NCBI GenBank assembly: GCA_963932465.1
Contig: OZ010787.1
Span: 31,252,087-31,316,086 of the forward strand
Direction: 5' to 3'
Source: Maratus speciosus
Taxonomy: Eukaryota; Arthropoda; Arachnida; Araneae; Salticidae
Length of the DNA stretch: 64,000 nt
Shown: positions 33,396 through 43,734 of the stretch, piece by piece
Numbering within the stretch: the stretch's first letter is position 1
Layout of the letters: each line of letters starts with the position of its first letter
Translations under genes and position numbers: made by a program
Notes under the pieces: generated by a model
The model's input: only the letters and a program-made list of their open reading frames with translations
Databases searched by the model: none
Told to the model about the DNA's origin: nothing

Positions 33396-34564
33396 CATAG
33401 CCGGATAAGCATTGGAAACATGCCTTTCAATCAAATTTGCTGATTTTTTTCCCAGATGTGGCTACACATCTGACAATATATTTTCCCATTATCACCCTAT
33501 AAATATTGATATTTAATGAGATAAAAATGTTTTTTAGATTTTTTAAAAAACGGATTTTCTCAAAAACTGCTACACGGAGTTTCATGCCATTACCTGAGGA
33601 TATATAGATACCAAAGATGCATAACTAGTAATTTTCTGTTTATAAAAACTGTGTGAAACAGCGAAATAAAAATTTAAAAAAATAAAAATCATATCTTATG
33701 GTTATCCGAAAATTACCATTTTCTTGTAAAAAATTCCCCAATTGTGCCCGTATATTCTGTATAAATGTTGAAAGTTTGCGTTGGGTACTACATATAAATA
33801 TTTACAAAAGTGTATATTAAAATTATTGAAATTCATTTGAAGGCATTATTTGGGGCGGAGATACTCAACTTCGATACACGAAGAATTTTTGGAATAAAAA
33901 ATTACAGAATTGCTGTAATTTAAATTTTTATGAACACATGAGCAACATTCTCAACGCTGTCGATATCAAAATGTATATGAAGTTGAAAAACATGGCTTAT
34001 ATGCTTAATGGAATCTAAAATACATCAGTTGACATATTGTCTGCTGACTTTGTTCCAAAAATTCTTTGGATGTCGAGGTTGAGTAGCTCCGCCCTATATA
34101 ACGCCTTAAAATGAATTTCAATAATTTTACTACTCATTTTTGTAAATATTTATATGTAGTATCAAACGCAAACATTCGGCATTTATACAGAATATACGGG
34201 CAATATGGGGAATTTTTTACAAGAAAATGGTAGTTTTCGGATAACCATAAGATATGATTTTTATTTATTTTTTAATTTTTATTTCACTATTTCACACAGT
34301 TTTTATAAACAGAAAATTTTACAAAAATTACCAGTTATGCATCTTTGGAATCTATATATCCTATGTTAATGGCATGAAATTTTGTGCAGCAAATTTTGAG
34401 AAAATCCGTTTTTTAAAAAATCGAAAAATCATTTTTATCTCATTAAATATCAATACTTATAGGGTGATAATGCGGAAAATATATTGTCAGATATGTAGCC
34501 ACATCTGGGAAAAAAATCAGTAAATTTGATTGAAAGGCAAGTTTCCAATGCTTATTCGGTTATG
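33396..34564. repeat. Very long inverted repeat, arms about 500 bp
   Basis: The left arm begins CATAGCCGGATAAGCATTGG; the right arm ends CCAATGCTTATTCGGTTATG. The arms can be followed in mirror through TCATATCTTATGGTTATCCG, ACTACATATAAATATTTAC and a TTTTTGGAATAAAAA-like block to about 33900 and 34045, leaving a spacer of roughly 150 bp. Identity looks high, with scattered substitutions. No coding; the open frame at 34254-34523 lies in one arm. Either a fold-back transposon or an inverted duplication. A transcript would form a long double-stranded hairpin. Confidence 0.85.
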
Positions 34565-34601
34565 CCCTTTTCTGGCGCATCTGAGAATCCCGAGTTCATC
34601 T

Positions 34602-35149
34602 CATGAAACTACTAATAAAGAGGAACTAACATATCTTTAAAATAATGAAGCTCAACTGTAACCGCTATCGCCGGAGTTGTTTAGCTACGGTGGGAACTTC
34701 TGCCAGTAGATTTACATAGAAACTTTTCAACTTATTTAAACGCCTTAATATTACAAAATTTCCGTCAAAAATAATGGTAGAAACAGATTTTTATTTTTAC
34801 TGGTAGGAGTTTACTTTGGTGGTAGTTAGGCCCTGCGTTTCTGCCATATTGTGACAACCAGGGAAACAAACTGACAGTTTTACAAGGCATACTGACAGCA
34901 GTAAAAACAAATAGATATTTTTACGACATTTTTGAAAAAAATTCCATGATTAAGATGCTTATTTAAGATGAAATTTTCGATTCAATTTTACTGGTGGTAT
35001 TTTTGACCTGTCGGTAATCAGAAACTGAAGATTCGTTTTTAAAAAAGCAGCCGCCAGCCACCATCTTGTGACAACCTCCTCAGTTACTTACCTCGCAACT
35101 GGTAGACAGTACACTATATGTCTCTTACTTTTTTATTCCTAAATCCATT
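34602..35149 (+). mobile_element. H-family TIR element (copy H4) with 8-bp duplication
   Basis: 548 bp, uninterrupted. Left end CATGAAACTACTAATAAAG, right end TTTTATTCCTAAATCCATTG. GTTCATCT flanks both ends (34594-34601 and 35150-35157), a perfect 8-bp duplication. Best copy for judging what was inserted in H1 and H2. Contains CCCTGCGTTTCTGCCATATT and AGCCGCCAGCCACCATCTTG. Non-coding. Confidence 0.85.
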
Positions 35150-35469
35150 GTTCATCTATCTCTCTACTACAGTAAACATATACAGTAGCGCTCAAAAGTA
35201 TTTTGGCAATCTTATATTCTCTCTTATTTTATTTAATATAAAAATGTAAAAGAAAATTTAGTCCCTATAACTGAGAACACTATTACTGCAGTTATTCAAA
35301 TGTGTTAAGTTTCAACTTGTTTGTTTACATTCGGTGCCACCTAAGAAATATGACTCCTCCTTAGATCAAAAGTATTTTGACAGTTAGTTTGCATTTAATT
35401 GTTGAAGGTGTCAGTGGCGCCATAGCTTCGATTAGTGTTTATATTGACTTATTGTGATCAATTTTAAGG

Positions 35470-35857
35470 ATCAGGAATGCCGAAATGTAAAAAAATATTG
35501 AAGTGATTCTAGAAAAGTCGCTATAAATGCACTTAAGAAAGGTAGACTGCAAGTAGAATTAGCTCGTTCTTTTAACGTGCCTCGGACACTTGTTATTACA
35601 TAGAATAAAGTTTTTAATAAACAGAAGTACATCGAAAGTAAGCCTCAATGTGGCCATCCGAAAAAAACAACTACAATGTTGATTGTATTATAAAAATGAT
35701 ATCTACAAATGATTGTCGTAAGTCCGCTGTAATAATAAAAAATGATTTGAAAGAAAATTACGGCATAGACATACACGTTTCATCAGTCAAACGACGCCTA
35801 AACCTCTATTGTTTAAATGGCAGAATACCAGTAAAACACGTTTCTAATCTACTATAG
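35470..35857 (+). pseudogene. Tc1-like transposase, N-terminal remnant
   Basis: An open stretch at 35648-35857 reads CIIKMISTNDCRKSAV, then LKENYGIDIHVSSVKRRLNL and NGRIPVKH, matching the paired-like helix-turn-helix region of Tc1-type transposases (residues about 50-120 of roughly 340). Just upstream, in another frame, QVELARSFNVPRTLV and a QCGHPKKTTT phrase represent the first helix-turn-helix and linker, so at least one frameshift and several stops are present. The DDE core is missing. No activity expected. Confidence 0.8.
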
Positions 35858-35870
35858 GGAATATATTTTC

Positions 35871-36182
35871 ATTCTGGCTTTCGCAAAAGAGTCGGGCTAG
35901 AGTAGAAGAATAAAAGGCTGCGGACGAAGATGGGCCGCTCGCCGCGGCGGTTGACCCCCCCGCCCGCCCCCAACCGCCGCCGAGAGTAATAATAAGCTAG
36001 AAGCAGCAGGAGTCTTTCGGTAGCTTCATCGCCCCGAGCCCTCCCTTCCCGCTTTTTGGTGTCTTTAATTTGTGTAATTTCCCTTTTAAATTTGTCCGGT
36101 TTCAATTTTTGATTTTTTTTTTTTTTTTTTCATTCTGACTTTCGCAAAAGAGTCGGGCTAGAGTAGAAGAATAAAAGGCTGC
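35871..36182 (+). repeat. GC-rich block between 52-bp direct repeats
   Basis: A phrase starting CATTCTGRCTTTCGCAAAAG and ending AAAGGCTGC occurs at about 35871-35922 and 36131-36182 with one visible difference. Between them lies about 210 bp that is unlike the rest of the window: GGGCCGCTCGCCGCGGCGGT, a C-rich stretch, CAACCGCCGCCGAG, then a T-rich tail of about 22 T (36109-36130). The minus-strand open frame at 35869-36105 is arginine/leucine-rich with no domain I know. Origin unknown: inserted foreign sequence, a rearranged element interior or an assembly join are all possible. Confidence 0.65.
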
Positions 36183-36528
36183 TCTCAATTATAGGGAATA
36201 TATTTTCTTTTACATTTTTATATGAAATAAAATAAGAGAGAATAATAGGTTGTCAAAATACTTTTGAGCACTACTGTACATGAAGGGACAGACAAAAAAT
36301 GTTAGGATGCGGAATCAAAGAAGAATTGCAAATGCTGTATTATTAGTTTAACGGTTTTTTTATTTTAAATAGCTACCGCTATTTTTTATAAGTAATGTTC
36401 GTCTTAATTAATCTGTTATGGAATAAAGTAAATATTTCTATTCGGAAAAAGCCTTTTTTACCAGAATTAAAAAAATTGTCAAAATTGGAGAACAGGGAAG
36501 GAATTCGCATCTTGATATCAAGGGGATC

Positions 36529-37056
36529 TTAACCCATAAATGCGCGATTTTATATTTTATTTCAAAAAAATTATATATGATTCTCTGAATGGTTTATTAC
36601 ACAGGGAAAATAATGAAAAAAACCCAGAGTTATTATTATTATTTTTTTTAATACGTCAACCTTTCCTTCTGTTGCAAATCTGCAATATAAGTAAAAACTA
36701 CTGTCGTGTGGCTGTTTTAAGCTAAAATAGTGCAAATTAGTAAATATTTTAATAAGCATGTCTCCAAATAACTTTTTTATATAATTACTTATTTTATAAA
36801 ACTTAACCTTTAACCCTGTAATTCCCATGATAGAATACGTTCTAGATATTACGTAGTTCAGAGAATCTGACTCCACACTAGAAAGTTTCAATGGTTAACT
36901 TCGCTTTATTTAAATACGGAATGTCTGTTATGAATTAAATCGAATATTACTATTTTAATTTTCTGGTGTAAAATAGGTATATACGAATAAAAATAATCTA
37001 TTAAATTCAAAACACTCTTGTTTGCATATATGGTAAGCTGCGCACTAAAGGGTTAA
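36529..37056 (-). mobile_element. 520-bp TTAA-bounded element (copy E3)
   Basis: TTAA at 36529-36532 and 37053-37056; reverse orientation. Ends TTAACCCATAAATGCGCGA and GCGCACTAAAGGGTTAA. Shares ATTATATATGATTCTCTGAA, GCAAATCTGCAATATAAG and GAATACGTTCTAGA with the other E copies. The 106-codon minus-strand open frame at 36571-36891 is not conserved between copies. Confidence 0.85.
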
Positions 37057-37480
37057 GCGTGATTTTTTTGCCTCAGAGGACCAAAAATCCATCGCTTCTT
37101 AAACGGGATCACGTAATAACCGTTCTCTTATTAAACTTGATATTTTTGCATTAGCCGTTTGAGTGATGTTCAAGGGACCGTAAAAAATCGGGCTATTAAT
37201 GCGTATTAACAGTGAGCGTCTTAACCGGGTCCGGCTGAATTTTATTGTTTCAAATCTTCACCGATTTTTTTTTTATTATTCAGGTCGTTAATCATATTCT
37301 GAACAGATATAAGGATAAGATTTTTTTCAATAGTAATAGTTTGAGCGAAAAAAAAAAAAGTAATATCTAAATACAAACGGAGGAAAAAATGAGAAAATGA
37401 GTAGTTTTAGTGTATATTAAATTTTTTTAAACAAAAGATATCAAAATATTAAAAATTTCTATCTTTAAATCTCTTATATA
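37057..37480. other. Spacer with a possible pogo-end fragment
   Basis: Phrases near 37170-37225 (AAGGGACCGTAAAAAATCGG, TTAACCGGGTCCGGCTG) resemble the inner side of pogo-type termini such as those at 56755-57204, but no partner end is found here. The last bases before the LTR are TATA. Confidence 0.4.
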
Positions 37481-37889
37481 TGTAGAAATTTAATGTACAT
37501 TCACTTTGTCGAATAAATGTACTTCTACTGGTCGGTGTCTAGAAAGAATACCAGGCAGATTTTAAACTAAATCTTAATCTTTAATGTTCTTGAATATATG
37601 GATGAGGTATTTACATATGGGGTATTTACATTTAAATTTAACCATGATAAATATAACTGGCTGGCGACATTCTGCTTTAAATCCGATGTCCTCTGACCCG
37701 GTATTCGGTCGACACGACGTTTCACACGTCCGTTCTCGAGAGCAATCAACAGTCATCTCTCTTTCTCACAATAGTTTTGGTAAGTTCAACAGTTTTTTCG
37801 TAGGCTCAGAGGTTGGGGTGGATCGTCCCGAGCCTCATTTAAAGAATGTGCTAGTCTTTGCAGTGCAGAGTTCAAATTCTGACACCACA
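37481..37889 (-). repeat. 3' LTR (left copy)
   Basis: 409 bp. On the plus strand it begins TGTAGAAATTTAATGTACAT and ends CTGACACCACA. It aligns without gaps to 45882-46290. Just inside, the minus-strand text upstream of the LTR has GGGTGACTGGGAGGACC, a weak candidate polypurine tract, not directly adjacent. Open frames at 37567-37904 are LTR shadows. Confidence 0.93.
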
Positions 37890-38244
37890 ATTCGGCCTAC
37901 CTGACAGGGCTGGGTCCTCCCAGTCACCCATCTACCTTACATACCTGACTGGTATTGTACTACTTTTTCCTGAACGTATATTATACACACAAAAAAATTC
38001 ACAACCGATATATAAAACAAAATAATAGTAAAATCAGTCACTAAATACTGATGTTTAAAAGTTTTCAGTCCTTGACCAATATTTTTAGAGTTAGAAAAAT
38101 AATAAAGTTTTTCTGCTCGGCACTTGGAAATAGTTCTTTTCACAGTTTTTTCATAATAGTAATAAAAAAAGATATCAATAACACACAGTTTAAAAAATAA
38201 ATAAAAAAACCCACAAAAATCACTTAAAGCTCAAATATTTCGTC

Positions 38245-39290
38245 TTAGACAGTAGAAGTCCAAGGCTTCTTGTGATCTGCAGCCGTTGAGGTCGCATTTG
38301 GACCCTCATGTTGTCGAACTTTGCTCACGTTGTAGCGATCGTTTCTTTTTACTGCAGTAATCTCATAGGAACCAAGAAACTTAGGCTTTAGTTTGGTACC
38401 TGCCCCAAAATGCGTTTTTTGAATTGCCACCAAATCACCGAGTTTATATGAGTTGGCCTTTTTTCGCTTTTTGTTATACGTTTTCATGTTTTCCTGTTGT
38501 ATTTTTAATATGTTTTGCTTAGCTATTTCTCTATTGAAATTTATTTCCGATATGAACGAATTTAATTCCTCATCATCTAACAGTGTTTTGATTTGCAGGT
38601 CAGTTTTCTGCCGCAGTTTCGTTCCTGTCAGTAATTCAAAAGGCGTAAATTTTGTACTTCTCGATACGGTACTATTCATGATGCGTTGTACGAGCGCGAC
38701 AAATTTGTACCATTTAGTGGGGTCTTCTACGCTAAGTTTTGCTAGAATTGGGATAAGAATTCTGTGCATTCGCCCTATTTGACCGTTTCCTCTAGGTATC
38801 CCTGTTGTTATGGGAATATGCCATAACAACTCTCTCTGTTCTCTTCCTTACAATATTTCTCAAAATCAGCAGAAGTAAATGCTGGTCCTTTGTCGGTAGT
38901 AATTCCCGATGGATTTCCGAAAATATCATGTTTTCGGGTTAACTTATCAATGACTTCTTTAGCGGCTGTAGTTTTAACGGGGTATAGCCAAACGAATTTA
39001 GTAAATGCATCCACAACAGTAAAAATATGATTGTAATTTTTATTCGTAGAAAGCATGGAACCACTGTGATCTATGTGATAGGTCTCGAGGGGCATATTTT
39101 ATTTGGGGATCGGGTTTAACAGACCTTTTGCTTTTCCTTGCTTTTTATTACAATGTATACACTCTATGCAGTTGGCAATGACACTTTCAATTTGCTTTCA
39201 TAATTGGGGTATAAAATAATTTTCTTTTAAAATAATTTCAGTTTTAGCCCCTGCGTAATGACCTTTGTTATGAACATCGCGTATTATTTC
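38245..39290 (-). pseudogene. Gypsy integrase
   Basis: Three parts in order on the minus strand. The zinc-binding region (39300 down to about 39120) shows VHNKGH and CIECIHC, the HHCC pattern, with in-frame stops between the pairs and before the core. The catalytic core has YHIDHSG (first Asp, 39069-39071) and TTDKGPAF (second Asp, 38892-38894). The place of the third acid reads GNGQIGR with glycine (38773-38775) where the family has Glu. A frameshift lies near 38810-38829. The C-terminal part includes FELLTGT, YKLGDLVAI, PKFLGSYEI and a final TSTAADHKKPW, and ends at 38245. Inactive by stops, frameshift and loss of the acid. Confidence 0.92.
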
Positions 39291-39333
39291 CATTTACATA
39301 TTGGTAGGAATCATCAGAAGTTCTCTATCATTT

Positions 39334-39842
39334 TCATATTTGTATACGATGCCGTTTCTTATAAAATATTCTGAGCTTTCCCTTTTTTTCAATTAACTTT
39401 TTTATCGCTTGTATGTGTTCGTCCTCTTGTTGTGCATTCTTTATTTTTAATGTTAATTCATCATGCGATCGGTTTACTATTAGTACTGTAATGCGTCTAC
39501 ATGTTTCATTTGAGATCATGTTCGGTGGGCAATTTCGTAATCAAATTCCTGTAAGAATAGGGCCCATCTGGCTACTTTTGGCGTAATGTCTTTTTTGTCC
39601 ATTGTCTTTTGAAACGCGGAACAATCTGTCACAATTTTAAATTTCGTGCCTAATAAGTAGTTTCGGAATTTTTTAACCGATTCTATTACCGCGAGTGTTT
39701 CCAATTCGTAACTCGAATATTTTGCTTGAGTAGGTGTGGTTTTACAGCTCATGTAATGAATAGGATGTAAGTTTTTTTATTCATCTTCTTGTAGCAGGAC
39801 ACTACCAAAACCTATGGCACTTGCATCGGTGTGCAATTCTAG
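39334..39842 (-). pseudogene. Gypsy RNase H domain
   Basis: Starts with HTDASAIGFGSVLLQ (Asp codon at 39825-39827), which carries the first catalytic acid. A stop follows at LQEDE. The frame resumes with YSSYELETLAVIESVKKF (second acid), TDCSAF (third acid) and RWALFLQEFDYEIAHR. A further open stretch at 39334-39519 corresponds to the linker towards integrase. These are the standard landmarks of the Gypsy RNase H. The break makes it non-functional. Confidence 0.9.
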
Positions 39843-40640
39843 ACTAGCGCCTCTTCGGAATGTATGCAATACTGGGTGGGTGGGTGGGTGGGTGGGGGGT
39901 TGGGGGGTTAACTAATTTTTCTTTAAGAGTCTCAAAAGCTTGTTTTTCGAGGATTCCAAATTTAAATGTATTTCCCGCTTTTAATAAATCACTTGAAGGT
40001 CTCGCTATGGTTGCATAATGTGGGATGTATTTTCTGAAATAAGAAGTTAGACCCAAAAGACTGTGTAATTGTTTAAGGGTGCGGGGTTCAGGAAAATTCT
40101 TTACTGCCAAAGTTTTGGCTTCCGAGGGCCTGGCGCTTCTTCTTCCGTCTCTGCAAGTACTATGACATCGTCTAGTAAATTAATATTACTTTTTCTTTAA
40201 TTAACTGTTTAAAAACAGCTTGAATTTATATCTGAAAATTCTGGGGGCCAATCGATAATCCGAATGGAAGCTTTAAATATTCGTACTGGGAGTTCTGCGT
40301 GACAAATGCTGTATATTTCCTACTCTCCTCTGCTACGTCTATATAAAAAAACCATTTTTTAAATCCAATGTAGTAAAAACCTTCGCTTCCTCAATGTGGC
40401 CGGCGGAATAACACGTCTTCTATTCTTGGTAAAGGAAAATTAACTCTAATTATTTATTTTTTTTTATTTAAGGGTCTACAGTCTACACACAATCTCCGGG
40501 AATTATCTTTCTTTTTCGCTAATACTATAGGCGATGCATAATTAGAGTTACTCTCAGTTATAATTCACATTTCCAACCATTCTTGTATTTGTTTATCCAC
40601 AAATTCATGTTCTGTATATGCTAATCTACGCGGTTGTTGC
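39843..40640 (-). pseudogene. Gypsy reverse transcriptase
   Basis: N-terminal finger motif IPIAQQPRRLAYTEHEFV and IQEWLEM (40565-40680), then, past a stop, SNYASPIVLAKKKD and RRLCVDCRPLN; FPLPRIEDVLF; AFVTQNSQYEYLKLPFGLS; and the two catalytic aspartates of the YxDD box at 40167-40172. A frameshift falls inside that box, so upstream palm and DD are in different frames. The thumb/connection part (VKNFPEPRTLKQLHSLLGL, YFRKYIPHYATIA) is open at 39844-40110. A GGGT repeat (39874-39908) has replaced the usual hydrophobic stretch before RNase H by a Pro/His-rich one. Confidence 0.92.
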
Positions 40641-41193
40641 GCAATCGGAATATCATCAGTTAATATTATATTTACTTCTAACTCTGTGTCCTTAACCTTG
40701 CTTGGCTTATAATTAGTGATCAATTCCGTTAATTCTTTCTTAATAGTATTGTTTGTAATATGATTTAGCTCAACTTCCTGAAAATTAATAGAATTAGCTG
40801 TCTCAGCTAAATAAATATCTGTGGTTTCCGCTGAGTCTAACTGTGGGATGGAACACTGTTCACTTTCTAACAAACAACTTTTATCAGAGTTTAATTGCAT
40901 GTTTATTTTTTCACTAAAGTTACAAGCTGTTTCATTTTGACTGTTTGTTCCTTTCTCACCAATTCAGCTGTCGAAATCATTTTTCCTATCGTGGGATTGT
41001 TTTGCTTTTCTGACCGCAACATCGCACGAAATCTGGGTGTGACATAGATGACGCGTCTGTTTTTTTTGTTTTTTTTTGTCATGACAGTTTCTTGTGGGAA
41101 AGCAGTGACGTAATTCACCCTAAGTTCCTTCAATTTCCGTTTCCCTGTAATTTGCAATCCTTTTTCTGACATATTGAAATTTACATGTTTCAA
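40641..41193 (-). pseudogene. Gypsy protease-RT linker region
   Basis: Two open stretches, 40903-41193 and the upstream part of 40565-40900, continue the pol frame between protease and reverse transcriptase. They contain KELRVNYVTAFPQ, NRRVIYVTPRF and ELTELITNYKPSKVKD. This acidic, poorly conserved spacer is normal before the RT of these elements. One frame change separates the two stretches near 40901. Confidence 0.75.
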
Positions 41194-41279
41194 AAATTAT
41201 TTCCTAAAATTATAGAATGGCTCAAATTTTTTACGACGTATAAATCTGCATTCACTGTGTAACCATCTATTTCAATTTT

Positions 41280-41434
41280 TACGTCGTAAATCCTGTGGGT
41301 GTAATTTGGCTACCACCAATACCTGATAAAACCAAGTCACTTTCATGCAATTTAGGGCATCCCAGGGCTGTATGACATCACTTCCTGTATCGATTAAGGC
41401 ATCCATATTTCCCCCTAAAATCCCCACGCTTTTT
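41280..41434 (-). pseudogene. Gypsy aspartic protease
   Basis: The minus strand reads VGILGGNMDALIDTGSDV; the DTGSD active-site codons are at 41377-41391. In a neighbouring frame follow PKLHESDLVLSGIGGSQI, the flap-side part, so one frameshift lies just after the active site. The N-terminal side is cut by the insertion starting at 41439. Retroviral-type proteases act as dimers on the polyprotein; this one cannot be made intact. Confidence 0.88.
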
Positions 41435-41438
41435 AGCT

Positions 41439-43722
41439 CACAGGCTATCAAAGCCTGAGAGCTAATGTGCCCGCCCGTTCTGTATGTATGTATGTATGTA
41501 TGTATGTATGTATGTATGTATGTATGAACGTACGTACGTATGTACGTAACGCGATAATTCTTGATAGAAACATCCGATTTGCTTCAAAATTTTTTCCTAG
41601 GTTCATTGTGATAAGGCGCTTCCCTGATTAGTTTTGGGAGTTCATTGGTTAAGGATAAAGGGGGAAAAACGGGGTTATTCCCCCCCCCCCCTTAATTCAG
41701 AAAAATGGGTTTTTCATGCAAAATCATTCGATTTGCTCCGAATTAGGTATACCGGTTTATTATGTTAAGGAACATCCCTGATTAGTTTTGGGGGTTCATT
41801 GGTTAAGGATAAAGGGGGAAAAACGGGGTTAGTCCACCCCCCCCCCCCCCTTAATTCAGAAAAATGGGGTTTTCATGCATAATCATTCGATTTGCTCCGA
41901 ATTTGGTATACCGGTTTATTATGTTAAGGAACATCCCTGATTAGTTTTGGGGATTCATTGGTTAAGGATAAAGGGGGAATAGGGGGGTTAGTCCCCCCCC
42001 CTAATTCAGAAAAATGGGTTTTTCATGCAGATTCATTTAATTTGCTCCGAATTTGGTATACCGGTTTATTATGTTAAGGAACATCCCTGATTAGTTTTGG
42101 GAGTTCATTGGTTAAGGATAAAGGGGGGAAAACGGGGTTAGTCCACCCACCCTTAATTCAGAAAAAATGGGTTTTTCATGCAGAATCATTCGATTTGCTC
42201 CGAATTTGGTATACCGGTTTATTATGTTAAGGAACATCCCTGATTTGTTTTGGGGGTTCATTGGTTAAGGATAAAGGGGGAAAAACGGGGTTAGTCCACC
42301 CCCCCCCCCCCCTTAATTCAGAAAAATGGGTTTTTCATGCAGAATCATTCGATTTGCTCCGAATTTGGTATACCTGTTTATTATGTTAAGCAACATCCCT
42401 GATTAGTTTTGAGGGTTCATTGGCGAAGGATAAAGGGGGGAAAAGGGGGGTTAGTCCCCCCCCTTAATTCAGAAAAATGGGTTTTTCTTGCAGAATCATT
42501 CGATTTGCTCCGCATTAGGTATACCGGTTTATTATGTTAAGGAACATCCCTGATTAGTTTTGGGGGTTCATTGGTTAAGGATAAAGGGGGGAAAAACGGG
42601 GTTTGTCCCCCTCCCCCTTAATTCAGAAAAATGGGTTTTTCATGCAGAATCATTCGATTTGCTCCGAATTTGGTATACAGGTTTATTATGTTAAGGAACA
42701 TCCCTGATTAGTTTTGGGGGTTCATTTTTTAAGGATAAAGGGGGAAAACGGGGTTAGTCCCCCCCTTAATTCAGAAAAATCGGTTTTTCATGCAGAATCA
42801 TTTAATTTGCTCCGAATTTTGTATACCGGTTTATTATGTTAAGGAACATCCCTGATTAGTTTTGGGAGTTCATTGGTTAAGGATAAAGGGGGAAAAACGG
42901 GGTTAGTCCCCCCCCCTTAATTCAGAAAAATGGGTTTTTCATGCAGAATCATTCCATTTGCTCCGAATTTGGTTTACCGGTTTATTATGTTAAGGAACTT
43001 CCCTCATTAGTTTTGGAGGTTCATTAGTTAAGAATAAAGGGGGGAAAGGGGGCTAGTGCACCCCTTTTAATCCAGATAAATGGGTATTTCATGCAGAATG
43101 ATTCGAATTGCTCCGAATTTGGTATACCGGTTTATTATGTTAAGGAACTTCCCTGATTATATTTGGGGGTTCATTGGTTAAGAATAAAGGGGGAAAAGGG
43201 GGGCTAGTCCACCTCCTTAATTCAGATAATTGGGTTTTTCATGCAGAATGATTCGATTTGCTCCGAAGTTGGTATACCGGTTTATTATGTTAAGGAACTT
43301 CCTTGATTAGTTTTGGGGGTTTATTGGTAAAAGATAAAGGGGAAGGGGGGCTAGGCCACCCCCCTTAATTTATATAAACGGGTTTTTCATGCAGAATTAT
43401 TCGCTTTGCTCCAAATTTGGTATACCGGTTTATTATATTAAGGAGCTTCCCTGATTCGTTTTGGCGATTCATTGGTTAAAGATAAAGGGGGGCTAGTGCA
43501 CCCCCTTAATTTAGATATATGTTCTTTTTGCAGGATTATTCGATTTGCTCCAAATTTGGTATACCGGTTTATTATGATAAGGGGCTTCCCTGATTAGATT
43601 TGGAGGTTCACTGGTTAAGTATAAAGGGGGAAACGGGGGCTAATTCCCCTTCACTTAGTTTTTTGAGGGCCATTATTCTTTAAAATAAGTGTATAATATA
43701 CAATTAGTGTGAATAGCCTGTG
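41439..43722. mobile_element. 2.3-kb TIR insertion carrying a 14-unit minisatellite
   Basis: Bounded by CACAGGCTAT (41439) and ATAGCCTGTG (ending 43722), exact 10-bp inverted ends. AGCT lies on both outer sides (41435-41438 and 43723-43726), a candidate 4-bp duplication. The left part has a TATG microsatellite, then ACGCGATAATTCTTGATAG. The rest is about 14 direct units starting with TCCCTGATTAGTTTTGG near 41621, 41775, 41934, 42084, 42237, 42396, 42547, 42701, 42849, 43000, 43150, 43300, 43448 and 43587; spacing 139-159 bp. Units share AATTCAGAAAAATGGGTTTT, TGCTCCGAATTTGG and TATACCGGTTTATTATG, and differ mainly in C-run length. It interrupts the Gypsy element between gag and protease, where the reading frame on the two sides stays in register, so it is younger. 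No coding capacity. Confidence 0.88.
41481..41526 (+). repeat. (TATG)n microsatellite
   Basis: About eleven TATG units, then a short TACG stretch (ACGTACGTACGTATGTACGT). Part of the minisatellite insertion, just before its CGCGATAA motif. Confidence 0.9.
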
Positions 43723-43734
43723 AGCTCAATGCCA

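Larger units (their letters stand above)
35183..36276 (+). mobile_element. Tc1-like transposon, internally deleted
   Basis: 1094 bp with TA on both sides (35181-35182, 36277-36278). The TIR is about 75-80 bp: CAGTAGCGCTCAAAAGTATT at the left against AATACTTTTGAGCACTACTG at the right, continuing inwards through CTCTCTTATTTTATTT and its mirror. The left half keeps the start of a transposase gene. Most of the catalytic part is gone and a GC-rich block sits in its place. Confidence 0.85.

Noticed and set aside
35869..36105. Arginine-rich minus-strand open frame over the GC-rich block
   Set aside because: Composition follows the GC-rich DNA; no domain, and it begins and ends within the repeat-flanked block.
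36571..36891. 106-codon minus-strand open frame
   Set aside because: It is contained in the E3 element; E1, E2, E4 and E5 do not keep the frame.
37567..37904. Overlapping open frames on both strands, repeated at 45902-46302
   Set aside because: They are shadows of the two Gypsy LTRs.
41600..43640. Regularly spaced repeats considered as a CRISPR-like array
   Set aside because: Units of about 150 bp are repeated throughout, with no unique spacers; it is a eukaryotic minisatellite within a transposon.
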